Below, one piece after another: positions 55,918 to 64,000 of a DNA stretch of 64,000 bases. The stretch is from the NCBI GenBank assembly GCA_963730735.1, contig CAVSSX010000007.1, forward strand, positions 248,001 through 312,000. The letters are read 5' to 3'. The first letter of the stretch is position 1, and each line of letters begins with the position of its first letter. The DNA is from CAVSSX01 sp963730735 (GTDB lineage: Bacteria > Actinomycetota > Acidimicrobiia > Acidimicrobiales > RAAP-2). The translations under genes were made by a program, and so were the position numbers. The notes under the pieces were generated by a model. The model worked only from the letters and a program-made list of their open reading frames with translations, was not told the DNA's origin and did no database searches.

Positions 55918-58311
55918 GTGGACGACGTCCCCTCCGTCACCGACCCGGCGACCGCCCCTGCGGCCGACCGCCCGCCCCTCCCCCCCACCGGGGCGGCCGG
56001 GTCGACCTCGACCTCGACGGTCGGCGAGGACGAGCGACGCGACGACCAGGGGGGAGGGACCAACCTCCGCTCGGCCACCGTCTGGATGGCCGCCGGCACC
56101 GGGGTCTCCCGGTTCACCGGGGTCCTGCGGGTCCTGGCCCTGGCCTACGCGCTCGGGGCCACCCCGCTGGCCGACAGCTACAACCTGGCCAACACCTCGC
56201 CGAACATGCTCTACGACATCGTGCTCGGCGGCATCCTGTCGGCCACCTTCATCCCGGTCTTCGTCGACCGCCTGACCACCCGCAGCGAGAAGGAGGCCTG
56301 GCGGGCCATCTCGGCGGTGATCACGCTGTCGGCGGTCGTGCTCGTGGTCGCCACCGTCATCTTCTGGTTCGCCGCCCCCGTCGTCATCTCGGCCTTCACG
56401 GCGCTCGACCACGCCCATGGGGCGGTGGCCAGTACCAGCCTCGACCAGGAGCGGGCCACGGCCACCAGCCTGCTCCGGTGGTTCGTCCCGCAGGTGGCCA
56501 TCTACGGGTTCATCAGCCTGGCCACGGCGCTGCTCAACACCCGCCGGCGGTTCATCGCCCCGATGTGGGTCCCGATCGCCAACAACCTGGTGTGCATCGC
56601 CGTCCTGTTGTGGTTCCACCACCTCGTGCCCTCACCGGCCAAGGTCGGCGTGCACCTCCTGCCGAGCCAGATCGTCCTGCTCGGCCTCGGCACCACCCTC
56701 GGGGTGGCGGTCCAGGCCGTCTGCCTCATCCCGAGCCTCCGCCACGCCCGGCTCGGCGGGCTCCGGTGGCACTGGGCGCCGGGGCACGAGGCGGTCCACA
56801 CCATCCTGCGCTTGGGCACCTGGACCTTCGGCTTCGTGATGGCCAACCAACTCGCCCTGTTCGTCGTCCTGGCGTTGGCCGTCGGGGCCGGCGGGCCGGC
56901 CCCGGTCTCCTCCTACACCTACGCCTACACGTTCCTGCAGATGCCCTACGCCGTGGTCGCCGTGTCGGTCATGAGCGCCGTGACCCCCGACCTGGCCCAG
57001 CAGTGGACCGCCCAGGACCTGCCGGCCTTCCGCCGGCGACTGTCCACCGGACTACGGGCCGTGCTCGCCATCATCATCCCGTCGTCGGTCGGGATGCTCC
57101 TCCTGGCCCGGCCGGCCGTGGCCCTCCTCATCGACCACGGCGCCTTCTCCTCGACCGGCTCGAACACCACCGGTGCCACGCTGGCGCTCTTCTCGCTCGG
57201 GCTCCCGGGCTTCTGCACCTTCTTGTACGTGGTCCGGGTCCTGCAGTCGATGCAGCGCGCCCGGGTGGCCTTCTGGCTCTACCTCGTCGAGAACGGCCTC
57301 AACGTCGCCCTTGCGGTGCTCCTGGTGCACCCACTCGGTGTGCGTGGCCTGGCGCTCTCGCTGTCCATCGCCTACTCCGTCGCCGCCGTGGTCGGCATCG
57401 TGGTCCTCCGCCGCTGGCTGGGCCCGCTCGGGACACGACGCCTGTGGTCGCCGCTGCGCCGGGTCGCCATCGCCTCGGTGGTCATGGGCGTCGCCGTCCT
57501 GGTGGTCTCCAACCTCTCGGGGGCCACCCACGGCGTCGGCCTCCTGCTGCGGGTGGTCGGCGCCGTGATCATCGGCGCCGCCGTGTACGTGGGGATGACC
57601 GCACTGCTGGCCCGGCGATCGAGTCGCCGGGGTCCCGACGAGCCCGAGGCCGACCGGGCAGGGTCCCGGCGCCCGGTGGCCTACTCGGGCCCGGCGGCAT
57701 CCGGTCCCGCCCCCTACCGCCCGGTAAGTCTCCTCCCGCCGGTGGCCCCGGCACTGGGCGAGCTGGGCGACCCCGACGAAGCGCCGATCCTGCGCATCAG
57801 CTCCCGTCCGCCACCGCGCGTCGAGCCCCGCCCCGCCGGATCGAGTGCCGCCGGATCGAGTGCTGCCGGACCGGGCCACGTCGGCGCGCCCGACGTAGGG
57901 CCACGGCATGCCGGCCCCCGCGCTCCCGTGGCGCCGCTCGACCCCCCCGCTCCGGAACCTCCAGCTCCAATGCCTCCCGTTCCCCTGCCGGTCGATCGGG
58001 CGGCGTCCAGTGGCGGGCGGCCGGCGCCATCATCGGCTCCCGCCCGGCCCGTCCGGGCGCCCGAACCCGATCGGCCCGCCGGCCGTGAGGTCGACGGGCC
58101 ACCGCCCCGGCCACCCGTCGTGGACGGACCGGAGGCGACCGGATCCGGGCTGGCCGACCGCCTCCGGGCCCGTTTCGGCGGCACGGGTGCCCACCGGACC
58201 GGCACCACCCGGCTGGTGGCCCGATCGGGGCCGAGCCCCGAACCACCCCGTGACCCCGCACCACCCCCACCGCCGAGCGACGAGCGGTCCGGACCGCCGG
58301 ACGAGGCCTGA
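55918..58311 (+). CDS. murJ: MurJ lipid II flippase with Pro-rich tail
   Basis: Flips lipid II across the membrane for peptidoglycan synthesis. The 797-residue protein has the MVF core (about 45-565, 14 helices): GVSRFTGVLRVLALAYALG, DSYNLANTSPNMLYDIVLGGI, YTFLQMPYAVVAVSV. The last 230 residues are Pro/Ala/Arg-rich, probably disordered and cytosolic. The mycobacterial MurJ tail instead holds a pseudokinase and an extracytosolic domain; here neither is present. GTG start with GGGGGA upstream. CwlM, a MurJ/MurA regulator partner, is encoded 3 kb downstream. Confidence 0.93.
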   Translation: MDDVPSVTDPATAPAADRPPLPPTGAAGSTSTSTVGEDERRDDQGGGTNLRSATVWMAAGTGVSRFTGVLRVLALAYALGATPLADSYNLANTSPNMLYDIVLGGILSATFIPVFVDRLTTRSEKEAWRAISAVITLSAVVLVVATVIFWFAAPVVISAFTALDHAHGAVASTSLDQERATATSLLRWFVPQVAIYGFISLATALLNTRRRFIAPMWVPIANNLVCIAVLLWFHHLVPSPAKVGVHLLPSQIVLLGLGTTLGVAVQAVCLIPSLRHARLGGLRWHWAPGHEAVHTILRLGTWTFGFVMANQLALFVVLALAVGAGGPAPVSSYTYAYTFLQMPYAVVAVSVMSAVTPDLAQQWTAQDLPAFRRRLSTGLRAVLAIIIPSSVGMLLLARPAVALLIDHGAFSSTGSNTTGATLALFSLGLPGFCTFLYVVRVLQSMQRARVAFWLYLVENGLNVALAVLLVHPLGVRGLALSLSIAYSVAAVVGIVVLRRWLGPLGTRRLWSPLRRVAIASVVMGVAVLVVSNLSGATHGVGLLLRVVGAVIIGAAVYVGMTALLARRSSRRGPDEPEADRAGSRRPVAYSGPAASGPAPYRPVSLLPPVAPALGELGDPDEAPILRISSRPPPRVEPRPAGSSAAGSSAAGPGHVGAPDVGPRHAGPRAPVAPLDPPAPEPPAPMPPVPLPVDRAASSGGRPAPSSAPARPVRAPEPDRPAGREVDGPPPRPPVVDGPEATGSGLADRLRARFGGTGAHRTGTTRLVARSGPSPEPPRDPAPPPPPSDERSGPPDEA

Positions 58312-58445
58312 CGCCGGTCAGGCCGCCCCGGCCGGCCGGCCATGACAGACTCCTCGTGGCAAACGGGAACCTCGGGGCCGCCTCCACGGCCCTCTGCGAC
58401 GCTCGGCGCCACGTCCGCCGAGCCCACACCACCGAGGAGATCACC

Positions 58446-59282
58446 ATGAGCGGCGTGCGAATCGTCACCGACAGCGCCTGCGACCTCTCGCCCGAGTTGG
58501 CGGCATCGCTGGACATCAGGGTCGTCCCCCTCACGATCCGGTTCGGGTCCGACGAGTTCGTCGACCGCCAGGACCTCACCCCCGAGGCGTTCTGGGCGCG
58601 CTGTGCCGCCAGTTCGGAACTCCCCGAGACCGCCGCCCCCTCACCCGGCTCCTTCCAGGCGGCGTTCGAGGAGGCAGCCGCCGCCGGGGCCGACGGCGTC
58701 GTGTGCATCACCATCTCCTCGAAGCTCTCGGCCACCTACCAGTCGGCGCTGGCCGGGGCCCAGGCCGCCTCGATTCCGGTCCGGGTCATCGACAGCGAGT
58801 CGGTGACCATGGGCCAGGGCCTCCTGGCCGTGGCCGCCGCCGAAGACGCCCAGCGGGGCGTGGGCCTCGAGGAGCTGTCCCGCCTGGTGGCCGAGCGCGT
58901 CGGGCGGGTCCGGGTGCTCGGCGCCATCGACTCGCTCGACCACCTGCAGCGGGGTGGCCGGATCGGCGGGGCGGCGGCGCTCCTCGGTTCGCTCCTGTCG
59001 ATCAAGCCGGTCATCCAGGTGCGCGACGGGGTCGTCGCCGAGGAGTCCAAGCAGCGCACCCGATCGCGCTCGCTCGACTACCTGGCCAACCTCGTCCGGC
59101 AGGCGGCGCCACTCGAGCGCCTGGCCGTGATCGACGGGGCGGCCAAGGACCTCGACCAGTTCCTGGCCAAGCTCGGCGGCGTCGCCGTCGAGCACGAGCG
59201 GCTGGTCGTCTCGCTCGGCCCGGTGGTCGGCACCCACGCCGGTCCGGGCATCATCGGCGTGGCCTTCCTGGTCGCACCCTGA
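58446..59282 (+). CDS. DegV-family fatty-acid-binding protein
   Basis: The 278-residue protein starts VRIVTDSACDLSPEL and has VVPLTIRFGSDEFVD, CITISSKLSATYQSAL and a C-terminal GPVVGTHAGPGIIGV, the features of DegV (FakB-type) fatty-acid-binding proteins that present acyl chains to a kinase. ATG at 58446 with GAGGAG upstream was preferred to a longer reading. Placed between murJ and trxB, where Mycobacterium has sigM. The FakA kinase partner is not in the window. Confidence 0.92.
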   Translation: MSGVRIVTDSACDLSPELAASLDIRVVPLTIRFGSDEFVDRQDLTPEAFWARCAASSELPETAAPSPGSFQAAFEEAAAAGADGVVCITISSKLSATYQSALAGAQAASIPVRVIDSESVTMGQGLLAVAAAEDAQRGVGLEELSRLVAERVGRVRVLGAIDSLDHLQRGGRIGGAAALLGSLLSIKPVIQVRDGVVAEESKQRTRSRSLDYLANLVRQAAPLERLAVIDGAAKDLDQFLAKLGGVAVEHERLVVSLGPVVGTHAGPGIIGVAFLVAP

Positions 59283-59359
59283 CCCGATTGGCCGTCCCCT
59301 CGGCCGTCGCGACGCCCTGGCCTGGACCTCGTCCCGCCGGATTCCCTGGACCCTTCGAC

Positions 59360-59365
59360 TAACCT
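59360..59365 (+). promoter_or_regulatory. -10 box TAACCT, leaderless
   Basis: TAACCT ends seven bases before the ATG of the small membrane protein gene and could also serve trxB, which starts 12 bases after it. Confidence 0.45.
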
Positions 59366-59372
59366 CGTTCCG

Positions 59373-59741
59373 ATGGTGGACCACGAGCACACTTCTGCCG
59401 CCGCCGGCGCGGCATCGGGCCTGTCGGTGTCGGACTTCGCCGAGGGGCTTCCGGCCAAGGCGGTCGACTCGGTCGACCTCGTGGTGGCATTCGTCCACAA
59501 CAAGGCGGTCCGGCCACTGGTCGTCGCCACCCGGGCCATCGTCTTCGGGATCCTGATCGCCGTCCTGGCCACGGTGGTGCTGTTGCTCGTGTCCATCGCC
59601 CTGCTCCGGGTGCTCGACGTCTACGCCTTCCCGGGCCGCATCTGGGCCTCCTACGCCGTGCTCGGCGCCATCTTCACCGTGGGCGGGCTGTTCGCCTGGT
59701 CGCGGCGGCCCAAGAGCGTCAACGCCGCGGCCACCGACTAG
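59373..59741 (+). CDS. Small membrane protein with two helices
   Basis: 122 residues with two hydrophobic segments (TRAIVFGILIAVLATVVLLL, and IWASYAVLGAIFTVGGLFAW), a soluble N-terminus and a short charged C-terminus. It has no recognised catalytic motif; holin-like or actinobacterial DUF families are possible. It lies 12 bases before trxB and is probably co-transcribed. Confidence 0.75.
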   Translation: MVDHEHTSAAAGAASGLSVSDFAEGLPAKAVDSVDLVVAFVHNKAVRPLVVATRAIVFGILIAVLATVVLLLVSIALLRVLDVYAFPGRIWASYAVLGAIFTVGGLFAWSRRPKSVNAAATD

Positions 59742-59753
59742 TCGCCCGTATCG

Positions 59754-60713
59754 ATGCCCGAGCACCGCAAGGTCGTCATCGCCGGTTCCGGCCCGGCCGG
59801 CCTCACCGCCGCCGTCTACACCGCCCGCGCCCAGCTCGAGCCGGTGGTCATCGAAGGCGAGCCGTCCTCGACCAGCGACCAGCCGGGGGGCCAGCTCATG
59901 CTGACCACCGACATCGAGAACTTCCCGGGGTTCCCCGAGGGGATCACGGGACCCGAGCTCATGATGTCGATCCGCTCCCAGGCGGCCCGGTTCGGGGCCG
60001 AGCTGGTGACGGCCAAGGTCTCCAAGCTCGACCTCTCGGCCTCGCCCTTCGGCGTCTGGGTGGGCGATCCGACGGCTCCCGAGCCCACCTACAGCGCCGA
60101 GAGCGTCATCGTGGCCACCGGGGCCCGGTCGTTGATGCTGGGCGTCCCCGGCGAGGACCGGCTGCTCGGCTACGGCGTCTCGACGTGCGCCACCTGTGAC
60201 GGGTTCTTCTTCCGCGAGCAGCACATCGCGGTCATCGGCGGGGGCGACTCGGCGGTCGAGGAGGCCCTGTTCCTGACCCGGTTCGCCACCACGGTGACCC
60301 TGGTGCACCGCCGGGACGAGCTCCGGGCCTCGCGCATCATGGCCGACCGGGCCATGGCCAACCCCAAGATCGTCCCCCGGTGGAACAGCACCGTGACCGA
60401 GATCCGGGGCGAGGACAAGGTCAGCTCCCTCGCCCTGCGCGACACCGTGACCGGGGAGGAATCCGAGCTCCCGGTCACCGGGGTCTTCGTGGCCATCGGC
60501 CACGAACCCAACACCGGGGTGCTCGACGGGCAGCTCGAGCTCGAGGAGAACGGCTACGTCCGGACCTTCGGCGGGTCCCGGACCAGCGTGGAGGGCGTCT
60601 TCGTCTGCGGCGACGTCCAGGACCACATCTACCGCCAGGCCATCACGGCCGCCGGCTCGGGCTGCGCGGCAGCCATCGACGCCGAGCGGTGGCTCGAGGA
60701 ACGAGGGTCGTGA
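59754..60713 (+). CDS. trxB: Thioredoxin reductase
   Basis: Passes electrons from NADPH through FAD to thioredoxin. The 319-residue protein has the FAD motif GSGPAGLTAA (11-20), the redox-active CATC (about 145-148), the NADPH motif GGGDSAVEEA and the C-terminal VFVCGDVQDHIYRQAITAAGSG. trxA lies 96 bases downstream with its own SigR-type promoter. In Mycobacterium and Streptomyces the trxBA pair is a main SigR/SigH target. Confidence 0.96.
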   Translation: MPEHRKVVIAGSGPAGLTAAVYTARAQLEPVVIEGEPSSTSDQPGGQLMLTTDIENFPGFPEGITGPELMMSIRSQAARFGAELVTAKVSKLDLSASPFGVWVGDPTAPEPTYSAESVIVATGARSLMLGVPGEDRLLGYGVSTCATCDGFFFREQHIAVIGGGDSAVEEALFLTRFATTVTLVHRRDELRASRIMADRAMANPKIVPRWNSTVTEIRGEDKVSSLALRDTVTGEESELPVTGVFVAIGHEPNTGVLDGQLELEENGYVRTFGGSRTSVEGVFVCGDVQDHIYRQAITAAGSGCAAAIDAERWLEERGS

Positions 60714-60738
60714 CCCCCGCCGCCCCCACTCGGGCGGC

Positions 60739-60765
60739 GGGAACAGGCAGTGGTCGTGCGGTGTT
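60739..60765 (+). promoter_or_regulatory. SigR-type promoter GGAAC-N18-GTT before trxA
   Basis: GGGAAC (60739-60744) and GTT (60763-60765) are spaced 18 bases apart, the SigR/SigH consensus. The start would be about 38 bases before the trxA ATG. The cognate sigma and anti-sigma genes lie at 16998-17905. Confidence 0.7.
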
Positions 60766-60809
60766 GGAATGGCCGGACCGGGCGTGACCCGGGAAAACAA
60801 GGAGACGCT

Positions 60810-61136
60810 ATGAGCGAGAAGATCGTGACCCTGGACGACGCTACGTTTGACGAGCATGTCAAGAGCTCCGATGTCCCGGTACTGGTGGACTTCTGGGCCG
60901 AATGGTGTGGTCCATGCAAGATGATCGCCCCGGTACTCGAGGAGATCGCCGAGGAGCAGGCCGGGAAGATCCAGATCGGCAAGCTCAACATCGACGACAA
61001 CCTGGACGTGACCCGTCGGTTCGACGTGATGAGCATCCCGACGCTGATCCTGTTCAAGGACGGGGAGCCCAAGGCCCGCCTGATCGGGGCCAAGCCCAAG
61101 GGCGCCCTGCTCCAGGAGCTGTCGGCGTACCTGTAG
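60810..61136 (+). CDS. trxA: Thioredoxin
   Basis: Disulfide reductase of the cytosol. The 108-residue protein has the active site WCGPCK (32-37), cis-Pro in SIPTLILF and normal length. The ATG at 60810 has AAGGAG six bases upstream. Transcribed with trxB or from its own SigR-type promoter at 60739. cwlM follows 17 bases after the stop. Confidence 0.97.
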   Translation: MSEKIVTLDDATFDEHVKSSDVPVLVDFWAEWCGPCKMIAPVLEEIAEEQAGKIQIGKLNIDDNLDVTRRFDVMSIPTLILFKDGEPKARLIGAKPKGALLQELSAYL

Positions 61137-61153
61137 TCCACGGCGCAGGCCCG

Positions 61154-62141
61154 GTGGCCCCGGGCCTGCTGCCGTTGGCCGAGGGCTCGAGCGGGACCCC
61201 GGTCGTCGACGTCCAACAGCGCCTCGCCGACCTGGGCTTTCCCGCCGTCACCGACCCCGAGGGGGTGTTCGGTGCCGCCACCCGGGCGGCCGTCGAGGCG
61301 TTCCAGCACCGTCGGGGCCTGCGGGTCGACGGGATCTGCGGCCGCCAGACCTGGGGCACCCTGGTCGAAGCGGGCTACTGCCTGGGCGGTCGCGACCTGT
61401 ACCGGACCACGCCCATGGCCCGCGGGGACGACGTCGCCGAGCTGCAGCAGCGACTGGGGGCCCTCGGCTTCGACACCGGTCGCGTCGACGGGATCTTCGG
61501 CGACCTGACGGCCGCCGCCGTCGGTGAGTTCCAGCGCAACGCCGGCCTGCCGGTCGACGGCATCGTCGGGGCCACCACGGTGGCCGAGCTCCTCCGGGTG
61601 CAGGCGCCGCACCGCGAGCCCGAACTGGTGGCCGCCGTCCGGGACCGAGAGCGCCTGCGGCAGTCCCCGCCCACCCTGTTCGGTCGCCGGCTGGCCATCG
61701 GCGAGGCCGGAGGCCTCGGGGCCACCGTGGCCGCGCTCCACCGACGGCTGACGGCCACCGGGGCCCGGGTGACCGAGCTCCACCACCCCGACGGGTCGCA
61801 CCACGCCGAGATCGCCAACGCCGCCGGGGCCGACGTCTACGTCGGGCTCCGGCTCGACCCCGACCATCCGGGCTGCAGCACCTCCTTCTACGCCGGCTAC
61901 CGGTACGAGTCCCAGGGTGGGCGGCGCCTCGCCTCGCTGGTCCAGCAGCCACGTGCCCGGGGCCTTGGGCGTCCCCGACCGCGACGTCCACGGCATGTCG
62001 GTGCCGGTGCTCCGCGAGACCCGCATGCCGGCGGTGATCGTCGAGATCGGCCCGGCGGCCACCGTGGTCGAGGGCGGACCGGCCCTGGCCCGGGCGCTGA
62101 CGGCGGCCATGGTCGAGTGGGCCCAGTCCACCTGGGACTGA
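61154..62141 (+). CDS. cwlM: CwlM-like peptidoglycan-binding pseudo-amidase, frameshifted
   Basis: Two peptidoglycan-binding domains (VQQRLADLGF, then AVEAFQHRRGL; and LQQRLGALGF, then AVGEFQRNAGL) followed by an amidase_3 fold that lacks its zinc ligands: the position of DPGHGG reads IGEAGG, and the SIHAN position reads GLRLD. So it should not cut peptidoglycan. In Mycobacterium, CwlM is such an inactive protein: a regulator of MurA and partner of MurJ, located after trxC as here. The frame breaks near 61940; a CG restored in CAGCAG gives about 329 residues. GTG start. Confidence 0.85.
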
Positions 62142-62162
62142 ACGTCCCGGCTCGAGTCCGGC

Positions 62163-63016
62163 TCAGGCGGTTCGGGCCAGCTCGACGGTGACGACCGGCG
62201 CCGGTGACTCGGCGCCGGTGAAGACGCCCTTGAGCGGGGTCACGTCGCCGTAGTCGCGGCCTCGGGCCACCATCACGTGCCGCTCCCCCACCGCCGGGTC
62301 GTCGCTGGTGGCGTCGATGGGCTCCCACGCCCCCAGCCACGCCTCGACCCAGGCATGGCTCTCGCCCTTCACCGTCTCGCCGATCTCGGCGTCGAGCATG
62401 GGGTGCACGTAGCCCGAGACATACCGGGCCGGCACGCCCATCCCCCGCAGCACGGCCAAGGTGACGTGGGCGAAGTCCTGGCAGACGCCCTGACCGCGGG
62501 CCCAGGCCTCGGGCGCGGTGGTCGACACGGTGGTCGAGCCCCCGCTCGTAGACCAACTGGGCCTGGACCTGCTCGACCGCCAGGCGGACGGCGTCCTGGG
62601 GCCCGCACCCCGACCGGCGCAGCTCGGCCCCGCGTCCGAACAGCTCGTCGTCGACGGGCACGAACGGGCTCGGGCAGGAGGAACTCGCACCACCGGTCGT
62701 TGGCGTCGTCGACGTCCAGCCAGTCGACGCCGCTCTCGGGGACCGGCGGGGCCGAGGTCTCGACCACGCTCGTCCCGACGACCACCAGCTCGGCATGGGG
62801 GGTGAGGATGTCGAAGGCGTGGACCACCGTGCCCCAGTAGTCGTAGTAGCGGGCGATGCGCGACGGCGGGGACACCTCGACCCGGGAGTCGAGCGAGACC
62901 TGCCGGCTGGTGCTCGGCGGGCTGAGGCGCACTTCGTTGTACGACGCCGTGACCTCGCGGTCGTAGCGGTAGCCGGTGGTGTGCCGGATGCGCAGACGCC
63001 AACCGGTCCGGGCCAT
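62163..63016 (-). CDS. Transglutaminase-like protein, two frameshifts
   Basis: Transglutaminase-like (papain-fold) protein with the N-terminal beta domain typical of the group (TGYRYDREVTASYNEVRLSP, then YYDYWGTVVHAFDI) and the catalytic Cys in GQGVCQDFAHV, with His in GESHAWVEAWLGAW and Asp in PIDATSDD. The frame breaks near 62673 and 62540; a CG restored at each gives about 285 residues. The ATG overlaps the alpha-E stop by one base (TGATG). It may act as a peptidase or cross-linking enzyme in a peptide-modification system with alpha-E and ATP-grasp partners. Confidence 0.85.
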
Positions 63017-63947
63017 CAGGCGCTCCAGACGACGGCACGGGTGTGCCGGAAGTAACGGGTGGCGACGGCCGCCCCGGCCACCCCGCAGCGGGCCTGGAGG
63101 GAGGCCAGACGGTCGCGGCAGGTCCTCGAGCAGGGTCGACAGCGGGGAGAACTCCAGGGAGGCCCGAGCCTCACCGAGGGTCAGGCGGGCCGGGTCCACC
63201 AGGCCGGCCCGGCCCTCCGAGGGGTCGAGCTCGGCCAGGCACCGCTCGGCGGTGGCCAGGGCGCAGAACACCGAGCGGGGAAAGAGCCGGTCGAGCAGCA
63301 GGAACTCCCCCGCCAGGGAGGCGTCGACCGCCCGCTGGTAGGTCCGCAGGTAGGCCTCGTGGGCCGAGCAGCACCGCAGGGTCGTCACCCATCCCTGGTC
63401 CCCCCACACCCCGATGGCCCGGGCGGCCAGGAGCCGGCAGGTCATGTCGACCGCGCTCCAGGCTGCGACCGAGGACCAGGAAACGCCAGCCGTCGTCGTG
63501 GCTCATGGTGGAGTCGCTCAACCCGGACAGGACGGCGCTGCGGTCCTTCACCCATTCGAAGAGCGCGTGCGGGGTCTGGGCGCCGTCCTCGTCCATGATC
63601 GTCGGCAGCGTGTTGAACATGGCGTTCAGCACCTCCCACATCTCCGAGGAGATGGCCGGGCGGGCGCTGCGGGCGTTCTCCCAGGCCGAGGTGATGGCGC
63701 CGGCGATGGTGCTGGGCGACGACCGGTCGTAGGCCAGGGCGTGCAGGGCCTGGTCGGGATCGTCGAGTCCGGCCGCCGGACCGGGCACGCCCATCACCGC
63801 CAACAGGGCCGTCGAGGCGGCGGCGGCGTCCACCGTCGCCTCTTCGAGCAGGAGGTGGTAGTGGACGTCGAGGATCCGGGCGGTGTCCTCGGCCCGCTCG
63901 ATGTAGCGGCCCAGCCAGTAGAGGGCCTCGGCGATCCGGCTCAGCAC
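63016..63947 (-). CDS. Alpha-E domain protein, two frameshifts
   Basis: All-helical alpha-E protein, about 311 residues: LSRIAEALYWLGRYIERAED at the start, SSEMWEVLNAMFNTL, ATRYFRHTRAV at the end. The frame breaks near 63451 and 63113; adding CG in GAGCGCGG and in CCGCGACC gives one frame that ends TGA, overlapping the transglutaminase ATG. Alpha-E proteins accompany circularly permuted ATP-grasp enzymes and transglutaminases in predicted peptide-synthesis operons. The GTG start is at 63947. Its biochemical role is unknown. Confidence 0.82.
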
Positions 63948-64000
63948 GGTGGGCGCCCTCTCCGACCACCCGGTCCTCGTCGACCGGTCACTGCTGGGCC
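63948..64000 (-). other. Window edge, possible end of an upstream gene
   Basis: A TGA at 63990-63988 could be the end of the circularly permuted ATP-grasp gene that usually precedes alpha-E genes, but only four codons are visible and nothing more can be said. Confidence 0.3.

Noticed and set aside
53727..62141. Chromosome origin near the murJ-trx-cwlM cluster
   Set aside because: The synteny suggests oriC may be near in the genome, but no DnaA-box cluster, dnaA, parA or parB is seen here.

Overview
The window is a 64 kb piece of a very GC-rich actinobacterial chromosome. It encodes a mycothiol-type SigR/RsrA sigma/anti-sigma pair, a deazaflavin (F420)-type oxidoreductase, a membrane pyrophosphatase, a CwlM-like pseudo-amidase and secreted proteins carrying 'DGGVFAFGD' repeats. 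I infer a member of the class Acidimicrobiia or a close relative. There is no 16S gene to prove this. Nothing suggests a phage, plasmid, insertion sequence or CRISPR array, and the region reads as core chromosome.

Layout. 1-2433: clpC, cut by the left edge. 2580-5475: a polyprenyl diphosphate synthase and a secreted propeller/repeat protein. 5513-17905 (minus): a long cofactor and housekeeping run, read from its 5' end as sigR, rsrA, zinc metallopeptidase, tilS, hpt, folE, folP, a phosphatase-like protein without its catalytic Cys, folB, folK, a Rossmann/DUF2520 protein, panC, panD joined to nadB, nadC and coaX. Many of these genes overlap by four bases (GTGA). From memory, the order recalls the hpt-tilS and folE-folP-folB-folK-panC-panD-coaX-clpC1 neighbourhoods of Mycobacterium, but ftsH is missing and nadB/nadC are inserted. 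18040-22803: cysteine dioxygenase, rhodanese and an OpuC-like compatible-solute ABC transporter. 22817-26425: pgeF, murL and murD2, an alternative way of putting D-glutamate into peptidoglycan. 26434-30625: redox enzymes and small proteins. 30664-34045: an ECF41 sigma-factor operon with a textbook ECF41 promoter. 34126-38840: tRNA-Thr, holB, tmk, topA. 39077-45611: H+-pyrophosphatase, a KimA-like K+ importer with a C-terminal OB-fold, and two TrkA-type regulators. 45711-52287: HAD phosphatase, nadE, hydrolase, glnA and an atypical response regulator. 52302-62141: cca, a DUF6049-like protein, murJ, degV, a small membrane protein, trxB, trxA and cwlM, matching the pcnA-murJ-trxB-trxC-cwlM order near the mycobacterial origin. 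62163-64000: transglutaminase and alpha-E genes, cut by the right edge.

Three cross-cutting signals stand out. First, at least twelve genes have a TANNNT -10 box ending 6-7 bases before the start codon, so leaderless mRNAs appear to be common. Second, two sigma-factor circuits can be read from sequence: ECF41 (TGTCACA-N16-CGTC before its own operon) and SigR (GGAAC-N18-GTT before trxA). Third, about a dozen genes carry frameshifts, and eleven of these are repaired by restoring one CG/GC dinucleotide in a CGCG or GCGC context. I read these as sequence errors rather than gene decay, and they also cast doubt on the apparent PanD-NadB fusion.
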